The notes under the pieces are model-generated. The model worked only from the letters and a program-made list of their open reading frames with translations. It searched no databases and had not been told where the DNA came from. From positions 10,292,001 through 10,356,000 of the forward strand of contig NC_063994.1 of the NCBI RefSeq assembly GCF_932276165.1: 64,000 nucleotides of DNA, written 5' to 3'. The stretch comes from Plutella xylostella (Eukaryota > Arthropoda > Insecta > Lepidoptera > Plutellidae). Both the position numbers and the translations under genes were made by a program. The stretch's first letter is position 1. Each line of letters starts with the position of its first letter. Shown here in pieces: positions 48,241 to 59,772 of this stretch.

Positions 48241-48649
48241 GCAGCATGACCAAAGAGGTCGTGTGGCGGCACGCGGCTAGTGCTGTCTCATTTCATGCGT
48301 CAGTGCGTGCAACTGCTATCAAATAAGATAGATTTGCTAAAAATCTACTGATGGGTGAAGTTGGAATCAGGTTTATATTAATTCAGTTTTAAGAGTTTAA
48401 TTTGGGCATGACTTTCTGTAATGAAAAGGAATATTCTATTGTAGAGTGAGACTAGGTAGGTCGCAAAGTCGATTATAATATAATACCTTACTAATAATTA
48501 TATATATATGATTTTATGATGAGACAAATAATGGAAGCAACGACATAAGTTATTCTTTGTTGTGTATGCAATAATGAAACCTAGGTAAGTATTTATCTTT
48601 ATGGTCATCATCAATATACGTACTTACGCCAAATGTGTGCATCCTAACA

Positions 48650-48860
48650 CTATGAGCGCATCCGAATTCCAACTTAATTCGAAAAGAAACACTCTCATCT
48701 CAATTCGAGGGTTCTAATTAGATTGCACTTGGATTACTTCCGCCTCACAGCCTCCGGAAAGCCCCTCGTCTCCTCGAGAGGACATTAGTTTTCATTTGCT
48801 GAATTTATTCCGGCATTTATGACTTTTTATTCTATAATTTATTTACTTTGAGTGCTTCGG
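48650..48860. promoter_or_regulatory. Candidate regulatory block with K50-type homeodomain site
   Basis: Unique block with TTCTAATTAGA, GGATTACTT at 48731-48739 (reverse AAGTAATCC, Otd/Bicoid-type core) and several purine words. Inferred from motifs only. Confidence 0.25.
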
Positions 48861-49829
48861 GTTTAGGGTTGAAGTTGGGTCGATCGATTTCATCAAAGAT
48901 TTATGCTGGCTGTTTGGTAACCTACCTATATCAAGTTGTTTTAGTGGTAATTTAAGTCCATGTAAAAAGGATAAAAATTTGTGTTTAATTATTGTAAATG
49001 AGGATTGCTTATTTAATGTCCACCTTTAGATATACTAAAAATCTTTAAGTAGTTCATATTGTTGTGTAAGATTTTTGTTAGGACACGTCTTACTTAGTGA
49101 GTGAAACAGGATACCTTATATAGGTAATTACTACTTATCATGATTTCCATTGCAAAGCAAAAAGTGAAATTTAAAAGTAGCATATCTGTATTCTTTAAAA
49201 CCCTATCAACAAAGGCGTCAACACAAATATAACAACACAATCCGACACTCCCCAAAACAGTACAGAAAATTATGTCACAAGAATTCAATAATGCCATTCT
49301 AATTAACGCAAACAAACAAAGGGCTGTATTCCCGACAGACAGACAGACAGAACAGATCACCGAGGGGGCCTAATGAGATCCGAATTAGATTACACTGGGG
49401 TACCGAGTGACCCCTCGATACATTGTGATTAGATGGAAAGCGCATCACTAAAGTGATTACACGGGACTATGATGATTTGTGAGACTTGCTCATCGATTAT
49501 GTGCGCCTGGTAGTTTATTATACAATAAGTGAAAGTATTTTCTTTTGTCCTGTGGAAATTAGAGCTGCGTTATCAGCTAATTTCAAAAATTCATAGCTCC
49601 TTACACTCTGATTAATTGGTGAAGTTGTTTTTTGGCATCCTGCACTGTATACTTTGTTTATTTTGTGCGAAAAAGTGTTTATACCTCTAAATAAATATAT
49701 ATTATCTGGTTGAATACACCGTTACTAGTTAATAGTTTCCAATACACTGACCGCACCTTACCAACACATCGACGCCAACAGATACATCTACTTAAACGCA
49801 TACAAGACACAAGTGAAAACCAAAAACAA

Positions 49830-50110
49830 ACAGTGTCTGTCGGCGCGATCAAAGCGGCGCATGCGCAGGCATCGAGTATGATTTATCAATCAATTGGCTG
49901 GCTCGTTAGCGGGCGGCCTTTGCGTGCCGTATGCGTTTTGAAATTAAAGAAACGGCCCGCGCTTGACACCGCAAGTGATGGTGAGAGGCCGCGGTGTACG
50001 TTCGGCAATCGTGACGGTAAATTTGACAGCTGCATCGGCGAAAATAAAGATGAGCTTCAACGTTTTATGGAGGCTTCCTTTAGCTTAACCGTGGGGCGAA
50101 TAAGAAATAT
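49830..50110. promoter_or_regulatory. Candidate Hox/Exd/Hth-type enhancer block
   Basis: A GC-balanced unique block. Two overlapping Exd/Hox-type sites TGATNNAT occur, TGATTTAT (49879-49886) and the reverse-strand TGATTGAT (49885-49892). A Hth/Meis core TGACAG lies at 50024-50029. A 138-codon frame crosses it but starts at a non-ATG codon and resembles no family, so I favour regulatory over coding. Confidence 0.35.
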
Positions 50111-50889
50111 ATTGTGCAGTTTGTAAAAGAGCGCTATAAAATCGAATAAAGAGGTAGTTTTTTTAGTAACAGAATGAAATTAATGCGTTATTTTCGTTCA
50201 TTAATAATAATTAGGGTGGCATATTATCGTTCTAACTATTAGGAAACCCAGCATACTCAACTAATCTTACTAAATGAAGGCAGACAGTAGGCAATGGGTA
50301 GTATTAGTTAGACGATGTATACGATTTCCATCTTCCACCCTAGACCTCAAAACACTGACTCGATTAAAGACTCCAACTTTTTCTCTTCCGTCGGTTATTC
50401 TGAGCTCGCGAGGCGGCAGTCAGATGAAGTTATAACGCTGTTTAGTTTTTGCCCTCTCTCTGAAGGTGACGTGACGAAATGCAGCCATCGTCACGGAATG
50501 GGAAGGTGACCAAATTGGATGGTGGGATTCCGGGGAGGTTTTTGCCACTGATGTCTTTGGAGAGACCGGCAGGTGAGAAGTGGGTTTGGTTGTGGTTCTG
50601 CCTGCTGCTGCAGCTTGCTTGCTGATTTGGGGTTCATTATTATTATTATCCTATGAATAAAATTCAAATATTATTTTTGGATACCTAGAAGGAAAAGTGG
50701 CTATAAGACTGTCTATGATTTTGTAGTTGACAAAGTTTAAAAAAGCGTGCATTCTACCTATATTTTTATATCGAGAAAGGATTTTTAACGAATTTTCCAC
50801 GGAAAATACGAAAACCATCACGAATTAAGCTACGGGGCATCCTCCGGATATGAAACGAGAACGTCATCCATAAACTTCGACCATCACGC

Positions 50890-51180
50890 ACGTGAACCGA
50901 ACAGGCTGCCGACACCGCGGGCACCCATTACAATTAATAATTACAAACAAACCGACCGCCATTAAACGCTCTATGCGAAATGGTAAAAAGAATCGATATT
51001 TTATGCCGCATCGATATGTTTATCGTAATAATAAATCATGTATGATCATTACTGATAGTAATTTATAGTTGTGCGCGGGCGCAGGTCGGCAGAGATAAAT
51101 CAATGCGCGGGAGCCGTGCGTTTGTTCTAATGGTGCGCGTTATGTTTGTTTGACGTGCCGTAGACGGAATGTACGAGAGA
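50890..51180. promoter_or_regulatory. Candidate regulatory block with homeodomain cluster
   Basis: CATTACAATTAATAATTAC at 50927-50945 holds several homeodomain cores. ATCGATATT and CATCGATATG (50992 and 51010 region), TGTTTATCG and a GC-rich tail follow. The sequence is unique and non-coding. Inferred. Confidence 0.3.
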
Positions 51181-51595
51181 AATCTCCTGGTTTGGACAAA
51201 GGTTGGGATACAGTCCACACAGAAAATCATCTCTTAGATGTGTAAAATCACCTTACAGGTTCTACAGAGTTGTATGAGAGGAGCCTCCCCGAGTGAAATA
51301 TCAACTGTACCTTAGGTATATGTATGTATATGTCCGGCGCAACCTAGTCATCAGTTATTAAAACTAAGTCTGGCTAAATCTCTCGTCACGGCACAACCGC
51401 TAATCTACCTGAAGTGTTTGTAAGCGACCAGTAAAAAATTAGAAGAACCTTACTGATCAAAATATTAAGTTAGTTCGAAAGGTCTGAAAGGGGCGGAGGA
51501 ATTTCGTACGGCTAAAACACTGTATGTAAGTATGTAGGGTGTTGATCATCGTCAGAAAATCCCACCGAAACATTTTATGTTAAAAAAAAAAAACA

Positions 51596-51830
51596 AACAC
51601 TCACACCTTGTACTAATGTACTCCCTTGCGGGGTAGGCAGAGGTGCATTGCTGCACACACTCTTCGCCAATGCTATGTTAGTCCCAATGTAATAGGGGGC
51701 GGGCCTATTGCCATTTTACGGGCAAATTCAAGACCCGAGAACTGTGTTAATCTGTGTGTTATAAGAAATTATTATAGCTCGTACTGTCAAAAAGTAATCA
51801 GATTTCTTGGAGAGAAAAGTTTCTAACTCT
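51596..51830 (+). mobile_element. Dispersed lepidopteran repeat (unclassified)
   Basis: Contains TGCGGGGTAGGCAGAGGTGC, CAATGTAATAGGGGGCGGGC and 'attcaagacccgagaac', wording I recognise from high-copy lepidopteran repeats, probably a SINE or LINE tail. Ends are not defined and no coding is seen. Confidence 0.5.
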
Positions 51831-54118
51831 ACCTGCCCAGCTCGTGAACCGTGGACGCAACTGGCGAGTCGGCGGTATAGAAATAAAACAACAGTTCGCA
51901 TGCCTCTTCAGTTTCCATCTCCCCTGGTACCCTTGACATAACTCCAGTTGACGATAAATCGTGAATACCTCCAGATAGAATCGCCTTCCTAACTCTTGGC
52001 TCTGCCGAAGCTAAAAATGCAATGTTTTAATTCCGTGAGGACCGAGAATCTCACAGATCCGGCCTTGAGATAAGAATTTTAGGATTTTTTCTGTGAGATA
52101 TCATAGAGTTGGTCACCGCAGATGGGTGGACAGTGGACACTGGACAGTCGAAAAATAAATAATGAATCCATCCATATTTAAGTAAAAAAAAAACAAATTA
52201 TGAGTCAGAAGAATTAATATTGGTGATGACTTCTATGAAAAGTTATGTCATACTTAATAAGTAAATTCAAATAAAAACAAAACGAAAAATTCAAGTTGAA
52301 ATGAGCTATTATTATATTTTATTAACCGTGTGCTAGTGCAGAAACTGCATGCAGCGAAAGCTTTTCAAAATTAGCTCGAGGTGTGAAAGAAGGACAAATA
52401 AACGCACTATTGGAACAATATAGATAGACCTAAGTATCAAGAAATGTAGTGTTCAACTAGTGCCGCAAAAGTAACGCATCTTCGTCGTATCTCTCTGTCT
52501 CGGCATTCGAATGGCGGCCGTTAAGTTTCATAGCCGGCGTACGTTCTCGGATGGGCTCATTTTAATGTTTTTTCTGTTTAAATAAATTAAGCCACAGTAG
52601 CTTTTTTATTAGCGGCCATGTAGAACAAATATTTTATAGCGAGAGGAGTGCGATAAAGATGATTCTGATAAGAATTCTTGGACTTAGACAAGTTGGACGA
52701 TAGGCGCATCAATTTGCGTGTCCTAATAAATTGTGTTAGAGAATTCGTTAATGACTTCGGAGACTATAATAATGAGTAAAATGAAGTCTCATTTGTTTTT
52801 CTTTGACTTATTAAAGCAGTCAACATTGTTGGGTGTACTTCTGTAAAACAAATATCATCGAAATAATCAATACAGGCTTGGATCACATGCTTCTCTTCCA
52901 CTATTTGTTGAGAAGAGTTTATGAATAAAAGTGAAAATATACAAGAGTCAACTCTGGTAAAACTAAGTAGGTACTGAAAAGTAAGTTAGAGTGAAAAGTA
53001 AGAGGATAATGTCCGCATCTTAGTCCGTATGTTATTGTACCTAATAGAACACTATAATACCTAAGTGGATCAGTATTAGTAATCAAATCACAAATACAAA
53101 TCGCTTCGATATTTTTGTCATTATACATGGAATGTGGTAAAATCCAAGGACAGTGTGTTGAAGCCTATGTCAAAGCAGATGCATGATGATGGAAGATATA
53201 GGCTTTTTACAAAATTATATTTCATTTTTCCAATATAAACGATAGCCTTACCACAGTCCCATAAATAATACACCATGACAACTAAAAAGTGTGGTCGCAT
53301 CGGCGAAGATGTCCCTTATTCAGGAAAACACTTTTTCCCGCTCTCTCCTCAATGTTTAAGTCATTGTCTACACGTGTTATGGAAATGTGACAAGCGACCG
53401 TGCCACTACCACCAGCTCTTATAACGATGCCGTTTAGTTTCAACTACAAATGTGTATGATTTTGAGAGCTTATTATCAGCGTTACAATTAAATTATTGGT
53501 ACCAAAGGTGAGAGACAAACAATATGATTGGGGAAACTGTTCCCCCCATGTACACAAAAGTCAAATTACAAGTCAAGTATACAGACCTTTGCGACCAGTA
53601 AAAATGCAGGTGTTTTTTTTCTTCATTAATATTGTTAGAGCAAATTTACTCTTATTTTTGCCACCCTGAGAGAAGACTCTGTAGCTACACCATAAAACTC
53701 CTAAAACTCGAAATACATGGCGCTTGTTAACTTACAAAATTTGTTATTAGCGATACAGCAAAACCGGCCAAACCATATCACAGGCATCGCCAGCAACACA
53801 AAAGATGAATAAATTCATTAAATTCGGACACGATATTTTATTTATTCGCTATTTTTTGCCGCTGGAGCCCGGAATGTGCAAACTGTGACGCTGCCAGTGT
53901 CGGGGACCGCTGACTGACGGGCTGGACTCGTCATGTGTGTGTATGGGCAGGAATCCGGCTAAGGGCGTGGATAAATACAGCACTTGGATTGGACTAAGGA
54001 GAAAATTGTTTTGACCACCATTTTAATTCAACCAAAATTTGTCCACTGCTAGGCATTCCGAGGAGCCATAGAGAAAATATTATCATACGTAGGTATATCG
54101 CAGTTTATCGTAGTATAG
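51831..54118. other. Non-coding intronic DNA, no gene seen
   Basis: AT-rich. Unique blocks at 52480-52570 and 53290-53450 might be regulatory. A very degraded RTE-like end may lie near 54040 (tttgtccactgctaggcatt). Confidence 0.35.
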
Positions 54119-54365
54119 GTACCTACTAGGGTTTCTGATTTCTCGACCTGTTTTCGATCTCGAGCTTCGAGAATTCTCGAGGCCAAATTCTCGAGTCTTC
54201 TCGAGTCTCGAGCCTTTCTATGAAAACCTTTAGAAAAAAGACTTAATTAAAAAAAAATACACTAAATCTCCTTTTTTTACTTTGTCAACTTAATCACAAA
54301 GAAAATACTTTACTAATACCTACTCATAATTAGCTGTCTAGCTAGCTACTAATTACTAGTAGGTA

Positions 54366-54835
54366 CAAGGTGGGCCAAAGGTAATCACCCTGTCGGATGT
54401 TGCTCTCATTTGTGCCGCCAATTTCAAATCAGTTTTGATATTGGTGGACTGGACAAATACAGAATACAAGTTCAGAAGCCGTGGAGTGATATACTCCCCA
54501 AGAACGCTGAATAATTGTGTTTATTCAGTTTTGGAGGCGCCTTTTTTTCGTTTTATCTGTCATTTTTCCCTGCAATATCGCCCGATTTAACCGTTTCAGA
54601 CAGTTTTTGTGTGGTTTTTTGAAGTCCCGTGTTTATGTGAATAAACCCGTGTCTCTGGAAGCCCTTAAGGACAACATTCGACACGAGTGCGAGAATCTCT
54701 CGCCCGAAGTTTTCGCTGAAGTGATGAGAAATGCCATAAAACGAGCCCGTATGGCAATTAATTGTGACAGTGGCGCCCATTTAGCCGCTATAATATTCTC
54801 GACATTACCAATAAAATTGTAAAGGTTCAAATAAA
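54366..54835 (+). pseudogene. Tc1/mariner-like transposase C-terminal fragment
   Basis: SPDLTVSDSF (about 54570-54600), then after a frameshift GFLKSRVYVNKPVSLEALKD, LSPEVFAEVMRNAIKRARM and a stop at 54820-54822. This matches the end of mariner-like transposases (SPDLTP-x-DFFLWG-x-LK, then a helical tail). The catalytic N-terminal two thirds is missing. The GTGGGCCAAAGGTAATCACC sequence at 54370 may be its left end. It lies inside the hAT-type element. Confidence 0.65.
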
Positions 54836-54839
54836 CATA

Positions 54840-56740
54840 TTAAACAAACAGAATCAAAGTTTTTCATTTAGAAATAAATGAGAGCCAAACAACATCGGAT
54901 GACTTCTATTGGTCCACCTGAACTAAGAAACAGTACAAAAAAAGTTTGTGCCAGACAGGTAGCTAGAATAATAGATAATTTACAGTGTGAAAAAGCTCCT
55001 GGCTCTGATAAAATAAGGGTACAGGATTTAAAATATGTGAAATTCGATATAAGTAAAATCTTAGCTAAGTTTATCAATTTATGTATATCTAATAGCATTT
55101 ATCCTAATGAACTCAAGAGGGCACTGATAAGACCCATTTATAAGCAGGGGAGTCACATGGATTATACCAATTATAGACCAATAGCTATATTATCAGTGGT
55201 CAATAAGATCATGGAGAAGGTTGTCGTAGGTCAGGTAAGCTCATTTCTTGAGCAGCATGGCATAATATCGGACTCGCAGCACGGCTTCAGGCGCGGGCGC
55301 AGCACGACCACCGCACTGGCCCGGTTCACCGACAGTGTCAACACAAGTCTGAACAGTGGTCAGCAGGTGCTCGCTGTTTTTATAGATTTTAAAAAGGCGT
55401 TTGACACCCTTGACCACTGCCAATTGTTACAAGCAATGGAGGAGTGCGGAATCAGTGGTCCCACAAACCAGTGGTTCCGTAATTACCTCACAGACAGAAC
55501 ACTTCGGACAGCGGTGGGCGGGGCGGTGGGGTCCGAGGTGCGCGTCGATCTGGGCGTGCCCACTGGCTCAGTGTACGGTCCCGTCGGCTACATAATGCAT
55601 GTAAATAGCGTACCTAACGTAGTTAAAAAATGTAATGTTTTTATGTACGCTGACGATATGTGTTTGTTGCTCTCCGGAAGGGATTTGGATACAATACAAA
55701 ACAATATGCAAACAGACTTTGATATGATTACCAAATGGGCCCACGATAATGGCATAATATTAAATATAAATAAAACAAAATGTATGCACATATATTCGCC
55801 ATATAATAAAAAAGCAAAAGCGAGTAAATCAGTTAATATCATTGGCCACACGTACGAATGTTTGCACGCTGACTATCAGAACTGTCAATGTAAAAAGTTA
55901 GAAACTGTTAACCAGTTCAAATACCTAGGCCTATTGATAGATAGTAACTTTAATTGGAAACCACACATTAACGAAATATGTAATAGACTACGATCAGTTC
56001 TAGGCAAGTTCTATCATCTTAGCAAAATATTAAATAGACGCACCCTGTATATCGTGTATCACGCCCTTGCAGATACAATGTTTAGTTATGGTTTGAGTTG
56101 CTATGGCCTCACGTTTAAAACATATTTAGATAAAATTAAACAACTACAAATAAGATTAATAAAATATTTAGCTGATAAGAAAACAAAAGATAGTTGTGAT
56201 GGAGACTATGACAAACTGTTCGCCTCATGCCGAATACTCCCAGTTCATTGTAAGGTTAAGTATCTGATTGCTATTGAAACATATTACTCCGATGACCATA
56301 AGACCCTGGTAAATCACCGCTATGTTACAAGATCAGCCAATAATAGAAAATTTATACAGCCAAAGGCAAATAATTACTACGGACAAAGGACAAGAAGATA
56401 CTTAACCCCTAAAATATGTAATAATATCCCCCTATTGCGATCTACCGACAAATTTTGTAAAACTACATTAAAACTTAAATTAAAAAACATTTTTTTAAAT
56501 TCTGAAAGTTAACATCTAAATTATATCATAAAATTCCTTCATAGTATATATCAACTGTACCATTAGTTTAATTATTTATAAATTAAATTTAATATAATAA
56601 GTGTCAGTACTTAGTTTTTAGATTAGAACTAAGAGCGTCTGCCAACAAACTGTTACGCAGTTTGGCAGAAAAAAAAATTGTATTAGCCTAAGTTTTTATT
56701 ATAAATAAATGTCTTTAAAAAAAAAAAAAAAAAAAAAAAA
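54840..56740 (+). mobile_element. CR1/jockey-group LINE, 5'-truncated, intact RT frame, poly(A) tail
   Basis: An uninterrupted 544-codon frame (54878-56512) holds a reverse transcriptase: EKAPGSDKI (38-46), NYRPIAILS (98-106), HGFRRGRSTTTA (135-146), FIDFKKAFDTLDH (168-180) and the catalytic box YADD (257-260). The thumb/C-terminal region follows. The endonuclease domain is absent, so the copy is 5'-truncated. The fingers motif usually GVPQGS reads GVPTGS (226-231), with an unusual GPVGYIMHVN after it. The 3' UTR ends in A24 at 56717-56740. It lies inside the hAT-type element, so it is younger than that insertion. I cannot fix the clade more closely than the CR1/jockey group. Confidence 0.85.
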
Positions 56741-57024
56741 GTACGTAACTAACTATTACTACGTTATCTTTTAATCACTCATTGGTATTATCAGTTCAGC
56801 ACTTGCTTAAATGGAGATGAAACATAATAAATCATAATACACGCGCATGGTATGCGTGTGTGTTGCTAAGCGGCGCAGAAAAATTTGAATTGAATATTCT
56901 TAATTTTTATTTCAAGGCTCGAGAAATTCTCGAGTCTTCAGATTTTTTTCTCGTCTCGAACCAAGCCAAATTTCTCGAATCTTCTCGAGCTCGAGAATTC
57001 TCGAGCAGAAACCCTAGTACCTAC

Positions 57025-59726
57025 GTACATCGGAAGGAGTGCCCCAACACTCCAACTTCGACTTCCCGCATCGAGAGTTTAAAGGAACCTTACAAAAGTT
57101 GCTGTAAGTTTCACACCTTAGAACGTCAGGTTAAACAGAACTTGAGTAAGGAATGCAGCCTGCAAGAAGTTCAACCTATTAGTTATATGGGAGATTGATG
57201 GCGCAGGAAACCAACGAAACTTATGACAGGAAAACTAAAAAAATCAGACTCTTTATAGAAATATGAAAGGAACAAGATAAAAGCAAGAATGCTACAACTA
57301 CAAAGAAGAAACGGTTAAATTGTACTTACAATAAAGTTAACGCTGACGGAACCCTAAAAGTAAAACGTTTTATAAACGATCAGAATAAAAGACAATAGAT
57401 TTTAAATCATAATCGTTTATTCTTAGCACCCATTGTACGTTATTAGCTCATAATCGATGCTACTTCATTCCGAAACATTTGGAAAACCTGTCTCACTCTT
57501 CCTTACGACGAAAGGTAAGTGGGAAAGAGAAAGAAAACTCATTGTGTCCAAATATCTGCACGGAGTCACGGACAAATTATTTAAACATTATGAAAAACGT
57601 GCGGTCGACTTGATCACTGCATTAGTATTGATAATTAGTTTTGACTTAATTATTTAGCGCCAAACAATGTTTGGTAAAATATTGAAAAATGACACTATAA
57701 TCTACAAAACTATTCATATTAGAAGAAATAAAAATCTCTTCTTCGAAAACAACATACACAAACAACATTAGGATACAATTTATTCTGATAGGTTAACTGG
57801 AACATCTGACGGGAGTCGTACCGAGGACAACACGACAGTGGCCACTATAACCTTTCCACCATCGGATCGTCGAAATAAAGGATTCCAGCCTAACATGCAG
57901 ACCATTTATGTGTTTATAAGTGACGTGGCAGTCCACATCCACAATCCTTTTAAAGCACCGCCGCTGGAAAAAGTGCAAAAATTGGGACAGACCGGGCGAA
58001 ACTGGGGGACATTTTGTACTCTGAATGCATCTAAAACTGAAAATTTAGCAGCGAAATTGGAACAGCAGGATTGGTTCAGCATTGTTTATCACGAAGAGAA
58101 GTTGAGTTGACGAGTGCATCTTCTCTCTGTCATAGATTTATTGTGCATTGTGTGTCATTGCCGTGCGGCCTGAATGCGTCGAATTGTGAAAAGAATAGCG
58201 GTAGATAAATAAATAAGTATATCATGAATAAATAAGTACAACATGGGCATTAGACAAGAGTAGGTATAAGCAATAAAAGTGCATCTTCAGAGTTGGTGAC
58301 AAACATTCTCAATCAGACAGACATGGGTGTTTCGCCTTCATTACCAAAGACATAATCCATTAAACCAAAAAGACCAAAGCAGTAAGCTAATACCGATTCT
58401 GCTTGAAAATTGTCTTTTAAACCGATTACCGCACACCCACACACCAGGGCCACAGCAGGGCCGACGTAATCGCATTTCTAAAGATCGTTAAAAACAAACA
58501 TTAAACGTAAATCTTGAAATTCACAAGATCGCGTGCGTGCCCCGTATTTAACTTAGGGCACCATGATAATTACAATCAATAATCACTTACACGATGCCTA
58601 AAGTGAATAACAACTATTAATATGGGTACTTCGACTGAGCCTACCATTAACGATAACGGACGCATCTTTCCCCATCGATCGGGGGAAATTTATCCTTATT
58701 TTACGAGGGACAGAATCTAAAATGCGATTGGTACTAAATGTGTTAAGGCTTCTTGGGCATGGGTACAAGTGAAAAGTATAACCGTGATAAATAAAAGTCG
58801 AAGTGGCGTAGCGGAGGCGGGGGGGACAGGGACGGGGATATTGAATCCGCCATGGGTGCGAGCAAGAGATGAGATAAAACAAACATTGGGGCGGCGATCA
58901 CTAGTGATCTGCGCGCACGCAGAAATGTGCGGTCTTGCTGCGACGAATATAACAAAAATATTAATAGTATTTCTTTAAATTTAATAAATTAATAGTATTT
59001 CTTTAAATATAATCCAAGATTCTTAGATATACGGTAAATTCTACGAACATTAATGATAAAGACATTAATGTCGAATGTACAAAACGTAAAATGTCAACGG
59101 AAAAAGAAACTAATATTTTTTTGGAGAGCATAAAATCTCAGCTCCCAAAGCTTGGAGGAAAAAATAAAAAAGCTAAAAACAAACAGACATAAAGGAGAGT
59201 TTTAATTAATTTAAACGTTCTGACATTACGTTGCTGACCCAACACGGTTTCTGGGGATCAGTAGTGGAACGTAAGATACCAAAATGAACAAAGTTAACAA
59301 ATAGGAATTAAGTATGGAGGTGTTTGAATCACTGGATGTAGAGCTGGATTATGAACTTACAAGTTTCACACCTGGGGAAATTAACAGCAGATCTTTAGTG
59401 GTTGGCTAAATATGTCTTCAAGCTTATACATATAGGGCCTTGGGTTTATCTAATGAAAAAATAACCAAAAAAAACTCGCGCTAACAAAATAAATCAAAAA
59501 TCGGTTCAGCCCATTGCGAGCTACGCTATCACAGACTATTTGTAAAACTTACAACACCCCCATTTTTGTGGTTAAAAAAATCATATTACGGATCTTATAA
59601 CTACGGAACCCTTTTCCAAAATCTGTTGGCATGAAGATCGGACCGCACGCTGCGTGGTGCTGTGGACCGTACGTTTGACATGATGTGTGTCTCGCGGGGG
59701 TTTGTCTGTCTGTCTGTAGCAGTCAC

Positions 59727-59738
<12 letters not shown>
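57025..59738. other. Non-coding intronic DNA, no gene seen
   Basis: A 90-codon frame at 57838-58110 and other short frames have no recognisable family. A fragment like the end of the ACCGGCC-type repeat (ctacggaacccttttcc) is near 59600. No full transposon was seen. Confidence 0.35.

Positions 59739-59769
<31 letters not shown>
59739..59769 (+). repeat. (AG)n microsatellite, about 15 units
   Basis: Uninterrupted AG repeat, preceded by TGTCTGTCTGTC and a second short GAGA tract. It is a possible GAGA-factor binding tract but more likely a simple repeat. Confidence 0.9.

Positions 59770-59772
<3 letters not shown>

Larger units (their letters stand above)
54127..57016. mobile_element. hAT-type DNA transposon with 8-bp target duplication, carrying nested insertions
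   Basis: TAGGGTTTCTG at 54127 is the exact reverse complement of CAGAAACCCTA ending at 57016. GTACCTAC is duplicated at 54119-54126 and 57017-57024; an 8-bp duplication is the hAT hallmark. Sub-terminal regions at both ends are packed with CTCGAGAATTCTCGAG-type palindromes. The original element was probably short and non-autonomous. Its present 2.9 kb comes from a mariner-like fragment and a LINE inside it. Confidence 0.85.

Noticed and set aside
49710..50126. 138-codon plus-strand frame in a GC-balanced block
   Set aside because: Non-ATG start, no recognisable domain or splice partner; motif content fits a regulatory block better.
57838..58110. 90-codon plus-strand frame
   Set aside because: No family recognised, no splice signals or conservation evidence; treated as chance.
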